A stretch of 64,000 nucleotides of DNA from Paraburkholderia sp. SG-MS1 (GCF_012275575.1 NZ_NPIH01000238.1:1-64000); one strand, 5' to 3'. Numbered from the stretch's first letter, positions 22,598 through 32,270 are shown. Translations and numbers: made by a program. Notes: generated from the letters alone by a model not told the origin.

Positions 22598-23512
22598 CTA
22601 TGCGGGCGCGCCCTGGAACTCCGGCTCGGGCAAACCGTGCCGTCCCACCGGCGCGACGAACACGCCGCCCGCCCGAGTATCGGCCGCAAGCGCGGCGGCG
22701 TCGAGGTCGGCGCGCGCGCTCGTGATGTACAGCGTGTCGAGTTCCGGTCCGCCGAGCGCGACGCAACTCGGCTGCGCGGTCGGCACGTCGACACGCCCGG
22801 TTTCCACCCCGTCGGGACCGTAGCGCACGACGCTCGCGCCGCCCCACTGGGCGTTCCACAAGCCGCCGTCGCGATCGACGGTCGAGCCGTCCGGCTCCAC
22901 GCCGGCGTCGGTCACGCGGGTGAACAGCCGATCGTTGGCGACGCTGCCGTCCGCGCGATAGTCGCACGCGCGAATTTCCGGCACCTTCGAATCGCAGTAG
23001 TACATCGTCGCGCCGTCGGGACTGAACGCGATGCTGTTCGAGATGGCTGGCGCAGGTAACGGCAGGCGCTCCAGCGACAGGTCGTGATTCAAGCGGTAAA
23101 AGCCGGCGACCGGTTGCGCCAGTCCGCTTTCGTCTTTCGTGCCGAACACGAAGCGCCCCTGACGGTCGCAACGGCCGTCGTTCACGCGCGTGTTCAAGCC
23201 GGGCTCGACGTCGACGATGCGCTGTGTCTCGCCGGTCGTCAGATCGAAAAACGCCAGATGCGTGGCGAGTCCGAGCAACAGGTAGCGCGGATTCGCACAC
23301 AGCGCGAACGTCGCGAGCCGCTCGGGCATGGGCCAGAACGTGCTGCCGCCGTCGCGCGGATCGTAGCGCCACAGGCGCGCGCCCTCGATATCGGCCCAGT
23401 AGAAGCGGCCGGTTCTCGCGCACCAGGTCGCTGCTTCGCCGAGCGTGCATTGCGTGTCGATCAGCAGCGACGCGCGCGACGCAGCGGCGTGCGACGGCAG
23501 GTCAGCGCTCAC
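22598..23512 (-). CDS. SMP-30/gluconolactonase family sugar lactonase
   Basis: Calcium- or zinc-dependent six-bladed propeller lactonase that hydrolyses the aldonolactone made by the SDR dehydrogenase. Motifs are LGEAATWCARTGRFYWADI (metal Glu), RVNDGRCDRQGRFVFGT (metal Asn/Asp) and SNSIAFSPDGATMYYCDS (metal Asp); 304 aa. The GTG start at 23512 overlaps the dehydrogenase stop (GTGA). The open frame beyond 23512 is antisense-like and rejected. Galactono- or arabinolactone is the likely substrate, inferred from context. Confidence 0.92.
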   Translation of the reverse strand: MSADLPSHAAASRASLLIDTQCTLGEAATWCARTGRFYWADIEGARLWRYDPRDGGSTFWPMPERLATFALCANPRYLLLGLATHLAFFDLTTGETQRIVDVEPGLNTRVNDGRCDRQGRFVFGTKDESGLAQPVAGFYRLNHDLSLERLPLPAPAISNSIAFSPDGATMYYCDSKVPEIRACDYRADGSVANDRLFTRVTDAGVEPDGSTVDRDGGLWNAQWGGASVVRYGPDGVETGRVDVPTAQPSCVALGGPELDTLYITSARADLDAAALAADTRAGGVFVAPVGRHGLPEPEFQGAPA

Positions 23513-24309
23513 GCCCAGCCTCCATCGACAACGATGTCCTGCGCGGTGATCATCTTGCTGTCGTCGGCGGCGAGGAACAGCGCCATGCGCGCGAGGTCGG
23601 ACGGCTCCAGCTCGGCGTCGATGCACTGCCCTTCCTTGATCTGGCGGCGGCCGGTGTCGTCGAGCCACAGGCGCTTCTGCTTCTCCGTCATCACCCAGCC
23701 CGGCACCAGCGTATTGACGCGGATGTTGAAGTGCCCGAGGTCGCGCGCGAGACCGCGCGTCAAACCCTGTACCGCCGACTTCGACATCACATACACCGGA
23801 TAGCCGCCGTTCTTCAACATCCAGCTGATCGAACCGAGGTTGATGATCGAGCCGCTGTTGGCCGCCTTCATGTCTTCCATCACGGCTTGGGCCGCGAAGA
23901 ACTGGTGGCGGATATTCACCGCGATGCCCGCGTCGAAAAACTCGCGCGACACCTCACCGATCGTGTGGCGCTTGTCGTTCGCGGCGTTGTTGACCAGCAC
24001 CTGGATGGGGCCGAGCGCGGCTTTCACGTCGGCGATCGCTTTTTGCAGCGCATCGACATCGGTCAGATCGCATGTCAGGAACAGCGGCTTGTGCTTCGAA
24101 TCGCCGAGTTCGTCGGCGAGCGCTTCACCGGCGCTCGCGTCGATATCGAAGAACGCGACGCGCGCGCCCTGCGCCGCGAAATGCTCGACGAACGATGCGC
24201 CGATACCGGTCGCGCCGCCCGTGATCAACACCGTACGGTCGACGAGACTCGGATAGCGCGCGAACGCGCTGTCCGCGAGACGGGCATTTGCATTGGCCGG
24301 AGACGACAT
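23509..24309 (-). CDS. SDR-family aldose 1-dehydrogenase (probable galactose/arabinose dehydrogenase)
   Basis: 266-aa classical short-chain dehydrogenase. It has TGGATGIG nucleotide site at about residues 30-37, NNAAND, the catalytic Ser in GSISW, YPVYVMSKS (Tyr-x3-Lys) and the C-terminal VVDGGWA. Gene coupling to a lactonase, with an AraFGH importer and KDPGal enzymes in the same cluster, points to oxidation of a free aldose to its lactone. D-galactose or L-arabinose cannot be chosen from sequence alone. Confidence 0.88.
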   Translation of the reverse strand: MSSPANANARLADSAFARYPSLVDRTVLITGGATGIGASFVEHFAAQGARVAFFDIDASAGEALADELGDSKHKPLFLTCDLTDVDALQKAIADVKAALGPIQVLVNNAANDKRHTIGEVSREFFDAGIAVNIRHQFFAAQAVMEDMKAANSGSIINLGSISWMLKNGGYPVYVMSKSAVQGLTRGLARDLGHFNIRVNTLVPGWVMTEKQKRLWLDDTGRRQIKEGQCIDAELEPSDLARMALFLAADDSKMITAQDIVVDGGWA

Positions 24310-24360
24310 CGTTCGATTCCTTTGAGAGCTGATTGGATAAGTGACGGTTCAGTCGCCGGT

Positions 24361-25377
24361 TCAGTCGCGCGAGCCGCGATTTTTCAACTGGTCGAGCAGC
24401 ACGGCGGCGAGCAGGATCGCGCCGCGCACGAGGTACTGATAGAACGCGTCGATGTTCATGAGGTTCATCACGTTCTCGACGGTGCCCATGATCAGCACGC
24501 CGATCACGACGCCGGAAATCGTCGCGCGTCCGCCGAGCAGCGACACGCCGCCCAGCACGCACGCCGAAATCACGTTCAGCTCGAAGCCTTCCGCGGCATT
24601 CGGCTGACCCGACGTGATGCGCGACGCCAGAATCACACCGGCCAGCGCGGTCACCGCGCCTTGAATCAGGAAGATGTAGACGCGCGTGCGTTCGACATTG
24701 ATACCGGCCAGACGCGACGCTTCCGGATTGCCGCCGATCGCGAGCGTATTGCGGCCGTACACGGTCTGGTTGAGCATCACGCCAAACACGATGAAGCACA
24801 GCAGCGTGACCCAGATCGGCAGCGACACGCCGAAGAAGCTCAAGCCGCCCAGCTCGATGAACGTATCCGACGACACGCCCACGGCTTGACCGTGCGACAC
24901 GATGAAGCCGAGGCCGCGAACGATTTCCATCGTCGCGAGCGTCGTGATCAGCGCGTTGATGCGCAGATATGCGATCACCGCGCCGTTGACGAAACCGATC
25001 ACCGCGCCTGCCGCGACCGCCGCGATGATCGCGATAAACGTATTACCCGTGGCGTTGAGCACCATCGCGCACAACACACCGGCGAATGCGACGGTCGATC
25101 CCACGGAGAGGTCGAAGTCGCGCGAGGCGAGACAGAACATCATCGTGCACGCGACCATGCCGATCTGCGAAATCGACAGCGCGAGGCCGAGCATGTTCTC
25201 GATCGAGAAGAAGTGATCGACGGTCAGCGACATCGTGACGAACATCACGACGAAAATCACGATCAGGCTGTACTCGGTGATCTGCTGCCACCATTTCGCC
25301 TTGTCGTTGGCTTGCGGAATCAGCGCATCGGCGGCGCTCTTGGCGGCCTGTTGCGCGAGGTTTTCTCTGGCTTGCAT
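24361..25377 (-). CDS. araH: Sugar ABC transporter permease (AraH-like)
   Basis: Inner-membrane permease of a CUT2-type sugar importer, with about nine to ten hydrophobic segments and the family motif CLASRDFDLSVGSTVAFAGV in the first third. EASRLAGINVERTRVYIF is the typical ATPase-contact region. ATG 25377 (MQARENLAQQ) has a strong GGGAGGAG site 8 bp away; an ATG at 25425 is rejected. Length is 338 aa. It follows the ATPase gene araG by 55 bp. Confidence 0.92.
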   Translation of the reverse strand: MQARENLAQQAAKSAADALIPQANDKAKWWQQITEYSLIVIFVVMFVTMSLTVDHFFSIENMLGLALSISQIGMVACTMMFCLASRDFDLSVGSTVAFAGVLCAMVLNATGNTFIAIIAAVAAGAVIGFVNGAVIAYLRINALITTLATMEIVRGLGFIVSHGQAVGVSSDTFIELGGLSFFGVSLPIWVTLLCFIVFGVMLNQTVYGRNTLAIGGNPEASRLAGINVERTRVYIFLIQGAVTALAGVILASRITSGQPNAAEGFELNVISACVLGGVSLLGGRATISGVVIGVLIMGTVENVMNLMNIDAFYQYLVRGAILLAAVLLDQLKNRGSRD

Positions 25378-25432
25378 GTTCAATACTCCTCCCGTATCCC
25401 CACGGGTTGCCGGACTTGCGTCCAAATAAGGT

Positions 25433-26974
25433 TCAGGCCGCGTGCTGGGCGGCGGCTGCGGTCGTCTCAGGCAGCGCAGTCGAGCTTTGCGGCAGCGCGA
25501 GGCTCAACACCGATTGCTCTGTGGCATCCCGGCGCGCCAGTTCGCCGGAAATCCGGCCCTGACGCATCACGACGATGCGGTCGGACACGCCGAGCACTTC
25601 CGGCAATTCCGACGAAATCATCACGATCGCGCAGCCGCGTTCGGCCAGCTGATAGATCACGTTGTAGATTTCATGCTTCGCGCCAACGTCGATGCCCCGC
25701 GTCGGCTCGTCGAGAATCACGACCTTCAGATCGGGCTCGGCGAGCCAGCGCGACAGAATCGCCTTCTGCTGATTGCCGCCCGACAGGAAACGGATTTTCT
25801 GGCGACGGCTCGGCGTCTTGATCTTCAGCAGCTTGATGAAACGGTCCGCGGTTTCCGCTTCCTTCTTGCGATCGAGAAACATCCCCGCGCGTAGATAGTG
25901 GCGGCGGCAACTGATGTTGATGTTCTCCGAGACCGTCGCCATCGCGACGATGCCCTCTTCCTTGCGGTCTTCCGGGCACAGCACGATGCCGTGTCTAATC
26001 GCTTCGCCCGCGCTGCGCACCTTGATCGGCTTGCCGTCGAGCAGCAGTTCGCCGCCCTTTTTGTGATCCGCGCCGTACACGAGATGCATCAGTTCGCTGC
26101 GGCCGGCACCCACCAGGCCGAAGAAACCGACGATCTCGCCGCGCCGCACTTCGAAGCTGGCCGGTTGCGCGAGCGCGTGGCCTTCGATCGCTTTCGCCGC
26201 GAAGCGCACTTCGCCGAGCGGGCGCGCCGAATAGTTGTAGATGTCCGAAATTTCACGCCCCACCATCTCGCTGACGATGGTGTCGCGCGACACGCCTTCG
26301 AGCGTCGGATGCGAAGCGATCTTGCGGCCGTCGCGGAAGATCGTGCAGGCGTCGCACAGTTCGTAGATCTCGTCCATGCGGTGCGAGATGTAGATCATCG
26401 CGCGGTTGTCGGCGCGCAGATCGCGCACCAGCTTGAACAGCACCTCGGTCTCGCGATGAGACAGCGAACTGGTCGGCTCGTCGAGCGCGATCACGCGTGC
26501 ATTGCGCAGCAGCGCCTTGCAGATTTCGACCATCTGCCGCTGCGCGATCGAGAGCTTGCGCAGTTTCGCGTTCGGATCGAGCGCCACGCCCATTGCTTCG
26601 AGGCGTTCGCGCACGAAGCGCTTGGCTTCGCGCTTGTTGACCCAGCCGAGTGAGTTCGGCAGCTGGCCGAGCAGCAGGTTTTCCGCGACCGTCAAATCGG
26701 GCACATACTGCAGTTCCTGGTGAATCACTGCGATCCCCGCCGCGATCGACGACGCCGCGCTCGAGAAACGCACCTCGTTGCCGTCGATCAGCACGCGGCC
26801 CGAATCGGGCTGATATTCACCGCCGAGTATCTTCAGCAGGGTCGATTTCCCTGCGCCGTTTTCGCCCATCAGGCCGTGAACCTGGCCGACGTTGACGTCG
26901 AAGGACACACCGTCGAGCGCACGCACGCCTGGAAAAACTTTGCCGATATTGTCAAAACGTAGCGTCGCTGACAC
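25433..26974 (-). CDS. araG: Sugar ABC transporter ATP-binding protein (AraG-like)
   Basis: Two-domain ATPase of a CUT2 sugar importer. The first domain has Walker [11 protein letters not shown], signature [11 protein letters not shown] and Walker B VIALDEPT. The second domain has a degenerate Walker A ([10 protein letters not shown]), signature [15 protein letters not shown] and [11 protein letters not shown]. This asymmetry is normal for AraG/RbsA/MglA. The GTG at 26974 follows AGGAGG and gives 513 aa; the in-frame extension to 27100 is rejected. It lies between araF and araH in the usual order F-G-H. Confidence 0.94.
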   Translation of the reverse strand: MSATLRFDNIGKVFPGVRALDGVSFDVNVGQVHGLMGENGAGKSTLLKILGGEYQPDSGRVLIDGNEVRFSSAASSIAAGIAVIHQELQYVPDLTVAENLLLGQLPNSLGWVNKREAKRFVRERLEAMGVALDPNAKLRKLSIAQRQMVEICKALLRNARVIALDEPTSSLSHRETEVLFKLVRDLRADNRAMIYISHRMDEIYELCDACTIFRDGRKIASHPTLEGVSRDTIVSEMVGREISDIYNYSARPLGEVRFAAKAIEGHALAQPASFEVRRGEIVGFFGLVGAGRSELMHLVYGADHKKGGELLLDGKPIKVRSAGEAIRHGIVLCPEDRKEEGIVAMATVSENINISCRRHYLRAGMFLDRKKEAETADRFIKLLKIKTPSRRQKIRFLSGGNQQKAILSRWLAEPDLKVVILDEPTRGIDVGAKHEIYNVIYQLAERGCAIVMISSELPEVLGVSDRIVVMRQGRISGELARRDATEQSVLSLALPQSSTALPETTAAAAQHAA

Positions 26975-27139
26975 TTCGCCTCCTGTGTCGACGGGAGTTA
27001 GCGCTTGAGCGCTTGCTCCGGTCCCATGCAAGTTAGTTGCCGTTTTACGTGAACCGCGCCTCGCCGTGCCTCGTACTTCGTACCTCACCGGCAGGCGCAA
27101 ACATGGCTTGTCTCTACTGCTGATCTTTTATCGCTGCCG

Positions 27140-27171
27140 CCGGCGCGTCATGTTTGGCCATGACGCGCCGG
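27140..27171. repeat. Perfect 13-bp inverted repeat between araF and araG
   Basis: CCGGCGCGTCATG, 6-nt loop TTTGGC, then CATGACGCGCCGG. It lies just after the araF stop and about 170 bp before araG. In RNA it forms a very stable hairpin without a T tract. That fits a 3'-end stabiliser or attenuator that keeps the binding-protein message more abundant than the araGH message. Confidence 0.8.
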
Positions 27172-27203
27172 CAGTTCACTTCATCGCATCGCGTGTCACA
27201 CGC

Positions 27204-28202
27204 TTAGTTCGACGCGAGGCCCATCTTCTGGCGCACATCGGCGACGTTCTCACGCGTGGCCAGCATGCCGGTCGTCAGCGTGAGCAGCGGCGGTTCCTTG
27301 CCTTGCGTGATCCAGTCGTACATCAGCGTCGAGGTTTCTTCACCGTGGCGCTTCGGGCTGATGATGACCGTGCCGTAGAAGCCCGTCGGTGTCGGCTTCT
27401 TGAACTCGTTCAACGCCGAGTCCGAACCGCCGATGCCGATACCGATCATGTTGTCCGCCTTGAAGCCGCGGCCTTCCGCTGCGCGCACCGCGCCGAGCAC
27501 GCCTTCGTCGTTCAGCGCGTAAGCGACCCAGTGCTTGAACTGCGGGTTCTTCGTCAGGGCGATGTTGGCGGCGTTGAACGCGTTTTCCGTGTCCGTCTTC
27601 GCCTGCGGCGCGGCGATCACGTTCGCCTTCGGGAAGCCGGCGGCCACCAGTGCGTCGGTCGCGCCGCTGGTGCGGTCATGCGCGGTCGGCAGCTGTTCGT
27701 AGGTCACGTCGATCGCGCCCACGTCCTTCATGTCCCAGCCGCGCTTCTTGATTTCGGCCGCGAGACCGTCGCCGACCTGCTTGCCGATGTTGTACGCCGA
27801 GATGCCCATATGCGGCACCGAAGCGATCGGCTTGCCCGCGCCGTCGACGAGGCGGTCGTCCACCGTCATCATCTTCAGCTTGTCGGCCTTCGCCTTCGCG
27901 ACGATGCCCGGTCCGAGCTTGACGTCGGGCGTGCAGATCACGAAGCCTTGCGCCTTCTGTGCCGACAGGTTGTCGATCGCGCTCATCACCTTCTCGCCCG
28001 ACGGCGCGCCGATCTTCACGAGCGTGAAGCCCTTTTCCTTCGCAGCGATTTCGGCGAACTTCCATTCGTCCTGGAACCACGGCTCTTCCGGCTGCTTCAC
28101 GAGGAAGCCGATCTTGACCGGATCGGCCGCCTGCGCGACCGGTGCGTTGAAGAGCACACCCGTCGCCGCTGCTGCCAGCGTGAGGAAAATTCTACGTTTC
28201 AT
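27204..28202 (-). CDS. araF: Periplasmic sugar-binding protein (AraF-like)
   Basis: Substrate-binding component of the AraFGH importer. It has a signal peptide at residues 1-25 (MKRRIFLTLAAAATGVL ... AQA), then a type I periplasmic-binding fold: VKIGFLVKQPEEPWFQDEWKF, and GIGIGGSDSALNEF near the hinge. The pattern matches L-arabinose-binding AraF; 332 aa. ATG 28202 has an AGGAG site. It is first of the F-G-H set and 144 bp downstream of the second SDR gene. Confidence 0.92.
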   Translation of the reverse strand: MKRRIFLTLAAAATGVLFNAPVAQAADPVKIGFLVKQPEEPWFQDEWKFAEIAAKEKGFTLVKIGAPSGEKVMSAIDNLSAQKAQGFVICTPDVKLGPGIVAKAKADKLKMMTVDDRLVDGAGKPIASVPHMGISAYNIGKQVGDGLAAEIKKRGWDMKDVGAIDVTYEQLPTAHDRTSGATDALVAAGFPKANVIAAPQAKTDTENAFNAANIALTKNPQFKHWVAYALNDEGVLGAVRAAEGRGFKADNMIGIGIGGSDSALNEFKKPTPTGFYGTVIISPKRHGEETSTLMYDWITQGKEPPLLTLTTGMLATRENVADVRQKMGLASN

Positions 28203-28346
28203 AATGCGTGTCTCCTGACTAATTGATAACGAGAAGGTAAGCGGCCGCGTCTTCTTGTACCGGTGATGACACACGCGGCCAGCGCGTCGTCCGGTGTACT
28301 TTTGCGCCCCTGCGCAAACCTGCGTACTGCAAAAATCCGTCGTGAA

Positions 28347-29123
28347 TCAGTCGTGATACAGCGCCGAGCGGCCGCCATCCACGGTAATGCAACTGGCGTT
28401 GATGAACGGCGCTTCATCCGAGGCCAGGAACACCGCCGTCATCGCCACTTCTTCCGGGCGGCCGATGCGCTTCATCGGCTGCAGGTCGAGCGTCGCCTGC
28501 TGCGCGGCGGCCGGATCGGGCTGTTCGTTCCACCAGTCGTGCGTCAATTGCGTTTCGATGTAACCCGGCGCGATCGCATTCACGCGTACGTTGCGCGGCG
28601 CGTATTCGATGCCGAGCGCGCGCGTCAGGCCGATCACGCCGTGCTTGGCCACCGGGTACGGAAAGCAGCCCGGAATGATCTTGAATGCATGGGTCGACGC
28701 GATATTCACGATGCTGCCCGTGCCGCGTTCGACCATGCCCGGCAACACCGCGCGGCAACCGTTCCACACGCCGTCGAGATCGACCGCAAAGCAGCGCCGC
28801 CAGTCGTCGTCGGTCATGGTGAGCGGATCGCAGAACACGTTGATGCCTGCGTTGTTCACCAGCACGTCCACCGCGCCGAATGCCTGCTCCGCCTCGGACA
28901 CCGCCTGCTGAACCGACGCGGACTGCGTCACGTCCGTGCGCACCGCGAGCACGCGCGCGCCGGTTTGCGCCTTGATGTGCGCCGCCGTTTGCTGCGCGGT
29001 GTCGATATCCAGTTCCGCGAGCACGACCGACGCGCCCTCACGCGCGAACGCGAGTGCGATCGCCGCGCCGATGCCACGTCCGGCGCCCGTCACCAGGGCA
29101 GCTTTGCCGGCGAGCCGTTTCAT
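28347..29123 (-). CDS. SDR-family oxidoreductase (sugar dehydrogenase-like)
   Basis: 258-aa classical SDR: TGAGRGIG cofactor motif at about residues 12-19, NNAGINVF, catalytic Ser in NIASTHAF, YPVAKHG (Tyr-x3-Lys) and C-terminal ITVDGG. It resembles rhamnose/fucose-type aldose dehydrogenases, but the substrate is not determined. The ATG at 29123 overlaps the dgoA stop (ATGA), so it is translationally coupled to the KDPGal aldolase gene. Two SDRs in one sugar cluster suggests two aldoses or two oxidation steps. Confidence 0.85.
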   Translation of the reverse strand: MKRLAGKAALVTGAGRGIGAAIALAFAREGASVVLAELDIDTAQQTAAHIKAQTGARVLAVRTDVTQSASVQQAVSEAEQAFGAVDVLVNNAGINVFCDPLTMTDDDWRRCFAVDLDGVWNGCRAVLPGMVERGTGSIVNIASTHAFKIIPGCFPYPVAKHGVIGLTRALGIEYAPRNVRVNAIAPGYIETQLTHDWWNEQPDPAAAQQATLDLQPMKRIGRPEEVAMTAVFLASDEAPFINASCITVDGGRSALYHD

Positions 29124-29800
29124 TTCTTCGCGCCCGCGCGGGCGATGCGCAAGCCGTTGATGAATGCCTTCGCATGCGAGGCGGTCACGGCGGCGCTCTG
29201 ACCCGGCTTGTACAACGCCGAGCCGAGGCCGAAGCCGTTCGCACCGGCGCTCAGGAACGGCCCCATGTTGTCCGGCGTGATGCCGCCGACCGGCACCAGC
29301 GGCACCTGCGCGGCGATCACCGCGCGCCATGCCTTCACGACCTGGCAGCCGAGCTGTTCGGCGGGGAACATCTTGAGCACGTCCGCGCCGTTCTTCAGCG
29401 CGATGAACGCTTCGGTCGGCGTGGCGACGCCCGGCGCACAGGCAAGGCCCTGCGCTTTCGCGGCGACGACGACTTCGGGATCGCTATGCGGCATCACGAT
29501 CAGTTCGCCGCCCGCCGACTTCACGTCGTTGACGAAACTCGAATGCAGCACCGTGCCCGCGCCGACGATCGCATCCGCCGGCAACACCTTGCGGATCGCG
29601 GCGATGCTGTCGAACGGCTGCGGCGAATTCAACGGCACTTCGACGATGCGAAAGCCCGCTTCGTACAGCGCCTGACCGTGATCGGCCGCGTCGGCGGGGG
29701 TCACGCCGCGCATGATCGCGATCAGCGGACACACTTCGAACGCCGCGATCAGGCCCGCGTGCGGCATGTACGGTGCGGGCAGATTGATGTGAGGTTGCAT
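29120..29800 (-). CDS. dgoA: 2-dehydro-3-deoxy-6-phosphogalactonate aldolase
   Basis: Class I KDPG/KDPGal aldolase: splits KDPGal to pyruvate and glyceraldehyde-3-phosphate. The barrel motifs ECPLIAIMRG-like (FEVCPLIAIMRGVTP), VEVPLNSPQPF, VGAGTVL and MPHSDPEVVVAAKAQGL are present; NSPQPF is typical of the galactonate branch. VLKMFPAEQLG holds the Schiff-base lysine. ATG 29800 has an AAGGA site; 226 aa. It lies between dgoK and the second SDR gene. Confidence 0.93.
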   Translation of the reverse strand: MQPHINLPAPYMPHAGLIAAFEVCPLIAIMRGVTPADAADHGQALYEAGFRIVEVPLNSPQPFDSIAAIRKVLPADAIVGAGTVLHSSFVNDVKSAGGELIVMPHSDPEVVVAAKAQGLACAPGVATPTEAFIALKNGADVLKMFPAEQLGCQVVKAWRAVIAAQVPLVPVGGITPDNMGPFLSAGANGFGLGSALYKPGQSAAVTASHAKAFINGLRIARAGAKK

Positions 29801-29848
29801 GTCGGTTCCTTGTTTCGTGAGCGGCACGAAGATGACCTGGCGCGCGGC

Positions 29849-30907
29849 TTAGTCGGCGCGCGCCGCGTGAGCGGCCGGATTGACGAGCCCCGCCTGCGAG
29901 GCGACGCGCCACAGGCCACGCTCGGTGGCCTGCTTCACCAATTCCGCCTGGGTGCAGCCGAATTGCGCGAGTGCAAGTCGATAGCGCTCGCACAGCGCTT
30001 CATTGCCGATCAGGCGCAGGCTCTGTGCGGCGAGCGAGCTCTGCTGTTGCGTCAGCACGGCGTCGAGGCCGGCCAGTTCGTGGCCGATCAGCAGGCCCGA
30101 CAGATAGTCGGGCTGCTCGTCGCGCGCGAGTTGTCCGGTGAGGCCGAGCGTGCGGGCGCTGAATACCGTCGCGAGCATGCCCGCCTGTCCCTTTTCACGC
30201 GCAATGCTCACGCCATGAAGGAATGCTTCGGTATCCGGACGATCGGGCGTGACCATGGTGCGGCCGAGAATCGTATGCTCGCGCAGTGCCGCGAACACTT
30301 CGCCCGTCATGAAGGTATGAAACCGTTCGATGCGGCCTGCCTGCACGACCGCCCATTTCGCGTGGGTGCCCGGCAAGCCGATCAGCGCGCGCTGGCCGTA
30401 GTCCACGGCGTTCGCGTCCTCGCTGAGCGCGCCGAAAATCTGCGTTTCTTCGCCTCGCATCACGTTGGGCAGTTCGCCGCGTTGCAGGATGCCCGGCACG
30501 ATGTGCAGCGTCGCGCCGCATGCCGCCTGCACGCGAACGAGGCCGCTCACGAGCGCATCGGGGCTCGCCGGTGCGTCGACGTACGGCGCCTCCAGCCAGC
30601 CCTGCGCGCTGCCGACCATCCCCGCCGCGATCACCGGGACGCCGCGCGCCGCGTCGAGCCAGGCGCCGCACACGTCGTCGAAAGCGGCGTCGAAACCGCC
30701 CTGTTCCGCGCTGCGCGGCAGATTCATGATGCCGGCCGGCGACGCGCGCGTCGCCAGCACCTGGCCGTCGACGTCGTACAGATAGGCGCGCAACGAGGTC
30801 GTGCCCCAGTCGAGCGCGATCAGCGCGGCATTCGCGAAGCCGGCGTCGGCGGCGACATCCGTGGCCGGGTGGCTGCCTGCCGGTGTGAGAGAACCCGCCT
30901 GTGTCAT
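29849..30907 (-). CDS. dgoK: 2-dehydro-3-deoxygalactonokinase
   Basis: Phosphorylates 2-keto-3-deoxygalactonate ahead of the DgoA aldolase. 352-aa sugar-kinase-fold protein with N-terminal ALDWGTTSLRAYLYD (phosphate loop), GMVGSAQGWLEAPYV and GLPGTHAKWAVV. The first 30 residues are variable. The ATG at 30907 overlaps the IclR-type regulator stop (ATGA). It starts the catabolic run dgoK-dgoA-SDR. Confidence 0.93.
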   Translation of the reverse strand: MTQAGSLTPAGSHPATDVAADAGFANAALIALDWGTTSLRAYLYDVDGQVLATRASPAGIMNLPRSAEQGGFDAAFDDVCGAWLDAARGVPVIAAGMVGSAQGWLEAPYVDAPASPDALVSGLVRVQAACGATLHIVPGILQRGELPNVMRGEETQIFGALSEDANAVDYGQRALIGLPGTHAKWAVVQAGRIERFHTFMTGEVFAALREHTILGRTMVTPDRPDTEAFLHGVSIAREKGQAGMLATVFSARTLGLTGQLARDEQPDYLSGLLIGHELAGLDAVLTQQQSSLAAQSLRLIGNEALCERYRLALAQFGCTQAELVKQATERGLWRVASQAGLVNPAAHAARAD

Positions 30908-31857
30908 CGTTTGATCCTGCGGGTTGTCGGTTGCGGCGCGCGCCAACCGAGTTCTTCCGAGATCGCGCGCGCTTCGCGCTGCACGACCGGAATCAGTTCG
31001 TCCATGCGCTCGAGCGGCATGTACGGAATCGTGCTCGCCACCGACAACGCCGCCACCACCGCGCCCGACGCATCACGCACCGGGGCCGCGACGCAGCGGA
31101 TCGCCGCTTCGTTTTCTTCGAGGTCGAAGGTGTAGCCGCCGGCTGCGTAACTGGTCATGCGCTGCATGAAGGTCGGCGCATCAGGGCGGTTGTCCGGCTT
31201 GAACGTGACGCCAGCGAGCGCGCGGCGCGACGCGTCGAACAGCGTCTGCCAGACGTCCGGCGTGAGGTCGAGCATCATCGCCTTGCCGATCCCCGTCGAC
31301 GCGAGCGGCATCCTGTGCCCGACGCGCGAACGCATTTCGAGGCCGCGGGTGCCGGGAATCTTGTCGATGTACAGCACGTCGTCGCCGTCGCGCACGCCGA
31401 GGTGAATCGTGTCGAGCGTCTGTTCCGCGAGCGATTCGAGATGCGGGCGCGCGACCGCGGTGAGCGGCATCTGTTCGAGCGCGATGGTGCCAAGTTCGAT
31501 CAGCTTCGGGCCGAGCAGATAGCCGCCTTGCACCTGCCTCAGATAGCGCGCCTGCACGAGGCTGCTCACCAGCCGGTGCGTGGTGCTGCGGGTCGTGCCG
31601 AGTGCGGCGCCGAAGGTGCGCAGATCGCGCACGCCGGCGGCGGCGGCTTCGAGGATCGCGAGGCCGCGCAACAGCGTCTGCGTGCCGGCCTGTTGCGGCG
31701 TGATGTCGAGCAGCGTGCTGGGCACGGCGATTCCGTTGGCGCCAGCCGGTTGAACGCCGGGGCGCGCCTTGGCGGCGGTGGCCGGGCGCGGCGCGGCGTT
31801 GTTTGCGTGATCGGCTTCGGACGCGCTTGCGGCGTGAGCAGGCATCGCTTTGTTCAT
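30904..31857 (-). CDS. IclR-family transcriptional regulator of the sugar cluster
   Basis: 317 aa: variable Ala-rich N-terminus (about 55 residues), winged-helix (LLRGLAILEAAAAGVRDL, TRSTTHRLVSSLVQARYL) and IclR effector domain (HLGVRDGDDVLYIDKIPG, STGIGKAMM, CVAAPVRDASGAVVAALSVAS). It is the first gene of the minus-strand sugar run and coupled to dgoK, so it probably controls itself and dgoK-dgoA in answer to a galactonate-type metabolite. That effector is inference. Confidence 0.92.
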   Translation of the reverse strand: MNKAMPAHAASASEADHANNAAPRPATAAKARPGVQPAGANGIAVPSTLLDITPQQAGTQTLLRGLAILEAAAAGVRDLRTFGAALGTTRSTTHRLVSSLVQARYLRQVQGGYLLGPKLIELGTIALEQMPLTAVARPHLESLAEQTLDTIHLGVRDGDDVLYIDKIPGTRGLEMRSRVGHRMPLASTGIGKAMMLDLTPDVWQTLFDASRRALAGVTFKPDNRPDAPTFMQRMTSYAAGGYTFDLEENEAAIRCVAAPVRDASGAVVAALSVASTIPYMPLERMDELIPVVQREARAISEELGWRAPQPTTRRIKR

Positions 31858-32243
31858 GGCGATTGGCTTTGAGTGGTGTGTGCGCTTACAGCGCGGAGCC
31901 GGAGGAGAAGCCTTGAGTGCGCGCGAAGTGGCGGGCGCAGAGGTGCTGCCTCGTGATGTCGGGCATGGTTTGGCCTTGTCTCCAGTTTTTTTGCTGTCGC
32001 TTTCGCGCGGCCGGATGGATGGGCTTTCCGACTCACGTTTGCATGTTGGGTTGGATTGTAGGACCGTTTTTGAGAAATCTCCAATATGTGAATGTCGAAT
32101 TCAGATAATGGGATTGAACATGTTTAGATCTGGATCGGATCGTGAGAAGGTTAGTGTTACCGACGTTCGGGTAGCGGCGTGAAGCGCGCCGGGGGCCGGT
32201 GGCAGCGTTTCACAGGAGTGTCGCGCCGGTTTCGCCGCGCATG
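31858..32243. other. Intergenic control region upstream of the IclR-type gene
   Basis: No ORF is believable here. The stretch 32040-32150 is notably AT-richer than its surroundings. It contains an imperfect inverted repeat, AATCTCCAAT ... ATAATGGGATT (about 32070-32110), that could be an IclR-type operator with the promoter for the sugar run. No clean -35/-10 pair stands out, so this remains a weak call. Confidence 0.3.
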
Positions 32244-32270
32244 AAAAAAGCCCGCGACGGCGGGCTTTTC
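32244..32270 (-). terminator. Intrinsic terminator after the MFS transporter gene
   Basis: AAAAAAGCCCGC GACG GCGGGCTTTT. On the minus strand it lies 24-50 bp past the MFS stop and ends in TTTTTT, so it closes the LysR-tcuA-tcuB-MFS run. Confidence 0.85.

Noticed and set aside
21306-23450. 714-aa open frame fusing epimerase with upstream sequence
   Set aside because: Residues before the ATG at 22388 are the shadow of the lactonase gene; the GGAG site marks the true start.
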